From NCBI GenBank assembly GCA_023429545.1, contig JAEYUU010000468.1, positions 1 through 6,502 on the forward strand: a stretch of DNA of 6,502 nucleotides. Reading direction: 5' to 3'. The notes under the pieces were generated by a model. It was not told where the DNA came from. It ran no database searches and was given only the letters and a program-made list of their open reading frames with translations. This DNA is from Verrucomicrobiota bacterium. GTDB lineage: Bacteria; Verrucomicrobiota; Verrucomicrobiia; Verrucomicrobiales; Verrucomicrobiaceae. Shown piece after piece: positions 5,258-6,502 of this stretch. Every line of letters starts with the position of its first letter. The stretch's first letter is position 1. The position numbers were made by a program, and so were the translations under genes.

Positions 5258-6502
5258 GAAACCAAAATACTCAAATTGCTCGGACGAGCCGACTATGTGC
5301 CGTCCAATGTACCCCAGCTCATCGAAGGGCTTGGCTTGCACGCCAGCCAGCAGCAGGAACTTCAGGAAGTGCTGCGCACGCTCGAAACCGACGGAAAGAT
5401 TCTCCGCACCAAGGGCAACCGTTACATTCTCTCCCAGCCGGCGGACATGGTGGCCGGCATCATCCAGATCAATCGCGCGGGAAAAGGATTCCTGCTGCCT
5501 GATGAACCTGGCGCGAAGGAGATCGTCATTCAGGAAGCCTCCACCGGCACGGCGTTGAATGGCGACCGCGTGCTGGTGCGCCGCGATGTGAAGCCCCGCG
5601 GGCTGCGCCCCAAAACGGCTGCTGAAGAAGAAGATGTCACCGGCACCGTGGTGCGCATCCTGGAAAGGAAGCGCAGCCGCCTGGTGGGCACGCTGAAACA
5701 AGCACGGGAGTTTCTCTACGTTCTCCCGGATGACCCCCGCATCCCACATCAGATCTCCGTTCCGCCGGCGCGTGACACCGGACGCCCCGCCCATGTGGGT
5801 GACAAGGTGGTGGTGGAACTCACGAATTGGGAATCCCGCTCCACACCGCCGGAGGGCGAGATCGTGGAAGTGCTCGGGCCGGCTGATGCAGAGGGCGTGG
5901 ACATGCTCTCCGTACTGCGCAACTACGGCCTGCCCCTGAGCTTCCCCAAGGAAGTGCTCCACGAGGCCAACGCCATCGTGCAAGACCGCGCGAACAACGA
6001 ACCTTCCGAAGATGACTTTGTCGGCCGCCTCGACTGCCGCGATCACATGGTGGTCACCATCGACCCGGATGATGCGAAGGATTTTGATGATGCCATCTGC
6101 CTGCAGCGCCAAACAAAGGACCATTGGAAGCTCTGGGTGCACATCGCGGATGTCTCGCACTATGTGAAGCCCGGCAGCGAACTGGACAAGGAAGCGTACG
6201 AGCGGGGCAACTCCACCTACCTTGTAGACCGCGTGATTCCCATGCTGCCCGAGGCCCTGAGCAATGAGCTCTGCTCACTCAAGCCAAACGTGGCGCGCCT
6301 GACGAAGTGTGTTGAGTTCGACCTCGCGACGGACGGCACGGTGGTAAAGGCAAAATTCCACTCCGCGGTGATCCGCTCACAACGGCGCTACACCTATCAG
6401 GAGGCCTTTCAGATCATTCAGCGCGACCCGCAGGATGATCTCGAAAGGATGATCCATGCCGCGCACCAGATGGCGCAGCGCATCCGTGCGAAGCGCTTCC
6501 GC
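5255..6502 (+). CDS. rnr: Ribonuclease R (RNase II/RNB family exoribonuclease), 3' part cut by window edge
   Basis: RNase R degrades RNA processively from the 3' end, including structured rRNA, tRNA and mRNA, in the cytoplasm. The first 416 codons are visible and open to the edge; family members usually have about 700-800 residues. Domains in order: winged helix (about 5-59, ending GKILRTKGNRYIL), first cold-shock OB fold (65-110, IIQINRAGKGFLLPD), second OB fold (129-208), and the RNB catalytic domain from about 250. The signature TIDPDDAKDFDDA carries the metal-binding aspartates D270, D276, D278 and D279, equivalent to D272, D278, D280 and D281 of E. coli RNase R. Y322 in STYLVDRVIPMLPE corresponds to E. 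coli Tyr324, which clamps the RNA 3' end. The RNB catalytic site appears intact. The ATG at 5255 is the only start, as an in-frame TAA precedes it at 5243-5245. There is no Shine-Dalgarno. The C-terminal S1 and basic regions lie outside the window. Confidence 0.97.
   Translation, partial: METKILKLLGRADYVPSNVPQLIEGLGLHASQQQELQEVLRTLETDGKILRTKGNRYILSQPADMVAGIIQINRAGKGFLLPDEPGAKEIVIQEASTGTALNGDRVLVRRDVKPRGLRPKTAAEEEDVTGTVVRILERKRSRLVGTLKQAREFLYVLPDDPRIPHQISVPPARDTGRPAHVGDKVVVELTNWESRSTPPEGEIVEVLGPADAEGVDMLSVLRNYGLPLSFPKEVLHEANAIVQDRANNEPSEDDFVGRLDCRDHMVVTIDPDDAKDFDDAICLQRQTKDHWKLWVHIADVSHYVKPGSELDKEAYERGNSTYLVDRVIPMLPEALSNELCSLKPNVARLTKCVEFDLATDGTVVKAKFHSAVIRSQRRYTYQEAFQIIQRDPQDDLERMIHAAHQMAQRIRAKRFR

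Noticed and set aside
5234..6160. A 308-codon open frame on the minus strand
   Set aside because: It lies wholly antisense to rnr, whose protein has clear RNase R motifs. The His/Arg/Ala-rich translation is what a GC-rich antisense shadow produces.
1..6502. CRISPR arrays, tRNA or rRNA genes, insertion sequences, attachment sites
   Set aside because: No regularly spaced repeats, cloverleaf-type sequences, transposase-like proteins or terminal inverted repeats were seen on either strand.

Overview
The window most likely comes from a Verrucomicrobiota bacterium (Verrucomicrobiaceae-like). This is inferred from moderately high GC, an exported SUMF1-type protein, an exported protein with discoidin-like folds and a Gly/Asp/Asn-rich tail, a TPM-domain protein with an N-terminal zinc ribbon, and start codons without Shine-Dalgarno sequences. 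No RNA gene, mobile element or marker gene fixes the taxon, so the assignment is a judgement.

Left part, minus strand (1-2211): the 5' part of an exported formylglycine-generating-enzyme/SUMF1-fold protein runs off the left edge (start at 489). Upstream of it, ending in a textbook Rho-independent terminator (566-598), is a monocistronic gene for a 498-residue exported protein with two discoidin-like beta-sandwich regions. A good sigma70-type promoter for that gene lies at 2182-2211.

Centre, plus strand (2330-4188): a two-gene operon joined by an ATGA overlap. The first gene encodes a soluble zinc-ribbon/TPM-fold protein. The second encodes an exported, C-terminally membrane-anchored protein whose core resembles a diverged TPM fold. 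They probably act together at the inner membrane; their role is unknown, and this pair is the most interesting unit here.

Right part, plus strand (4298-6502): an unrecognised 143-residue protein, a 110-residue single-domain cupin 42 nt behind it, a 150-nt leader, and the first 416 codons of RNase R (rnr), which runs off the right edge with its winged-helix, cold-shock and catalytic RNB motifs intact in the visible part.

The genes look like ordinary chromosomal housekeeping and envelope genes, with no sign of recent transfer. No stretch over about 300 bases is gene-free; the larger gaps (490-625, 2123-2329, 4189-4297, 5105-5254) hold the regulatory elements listed.
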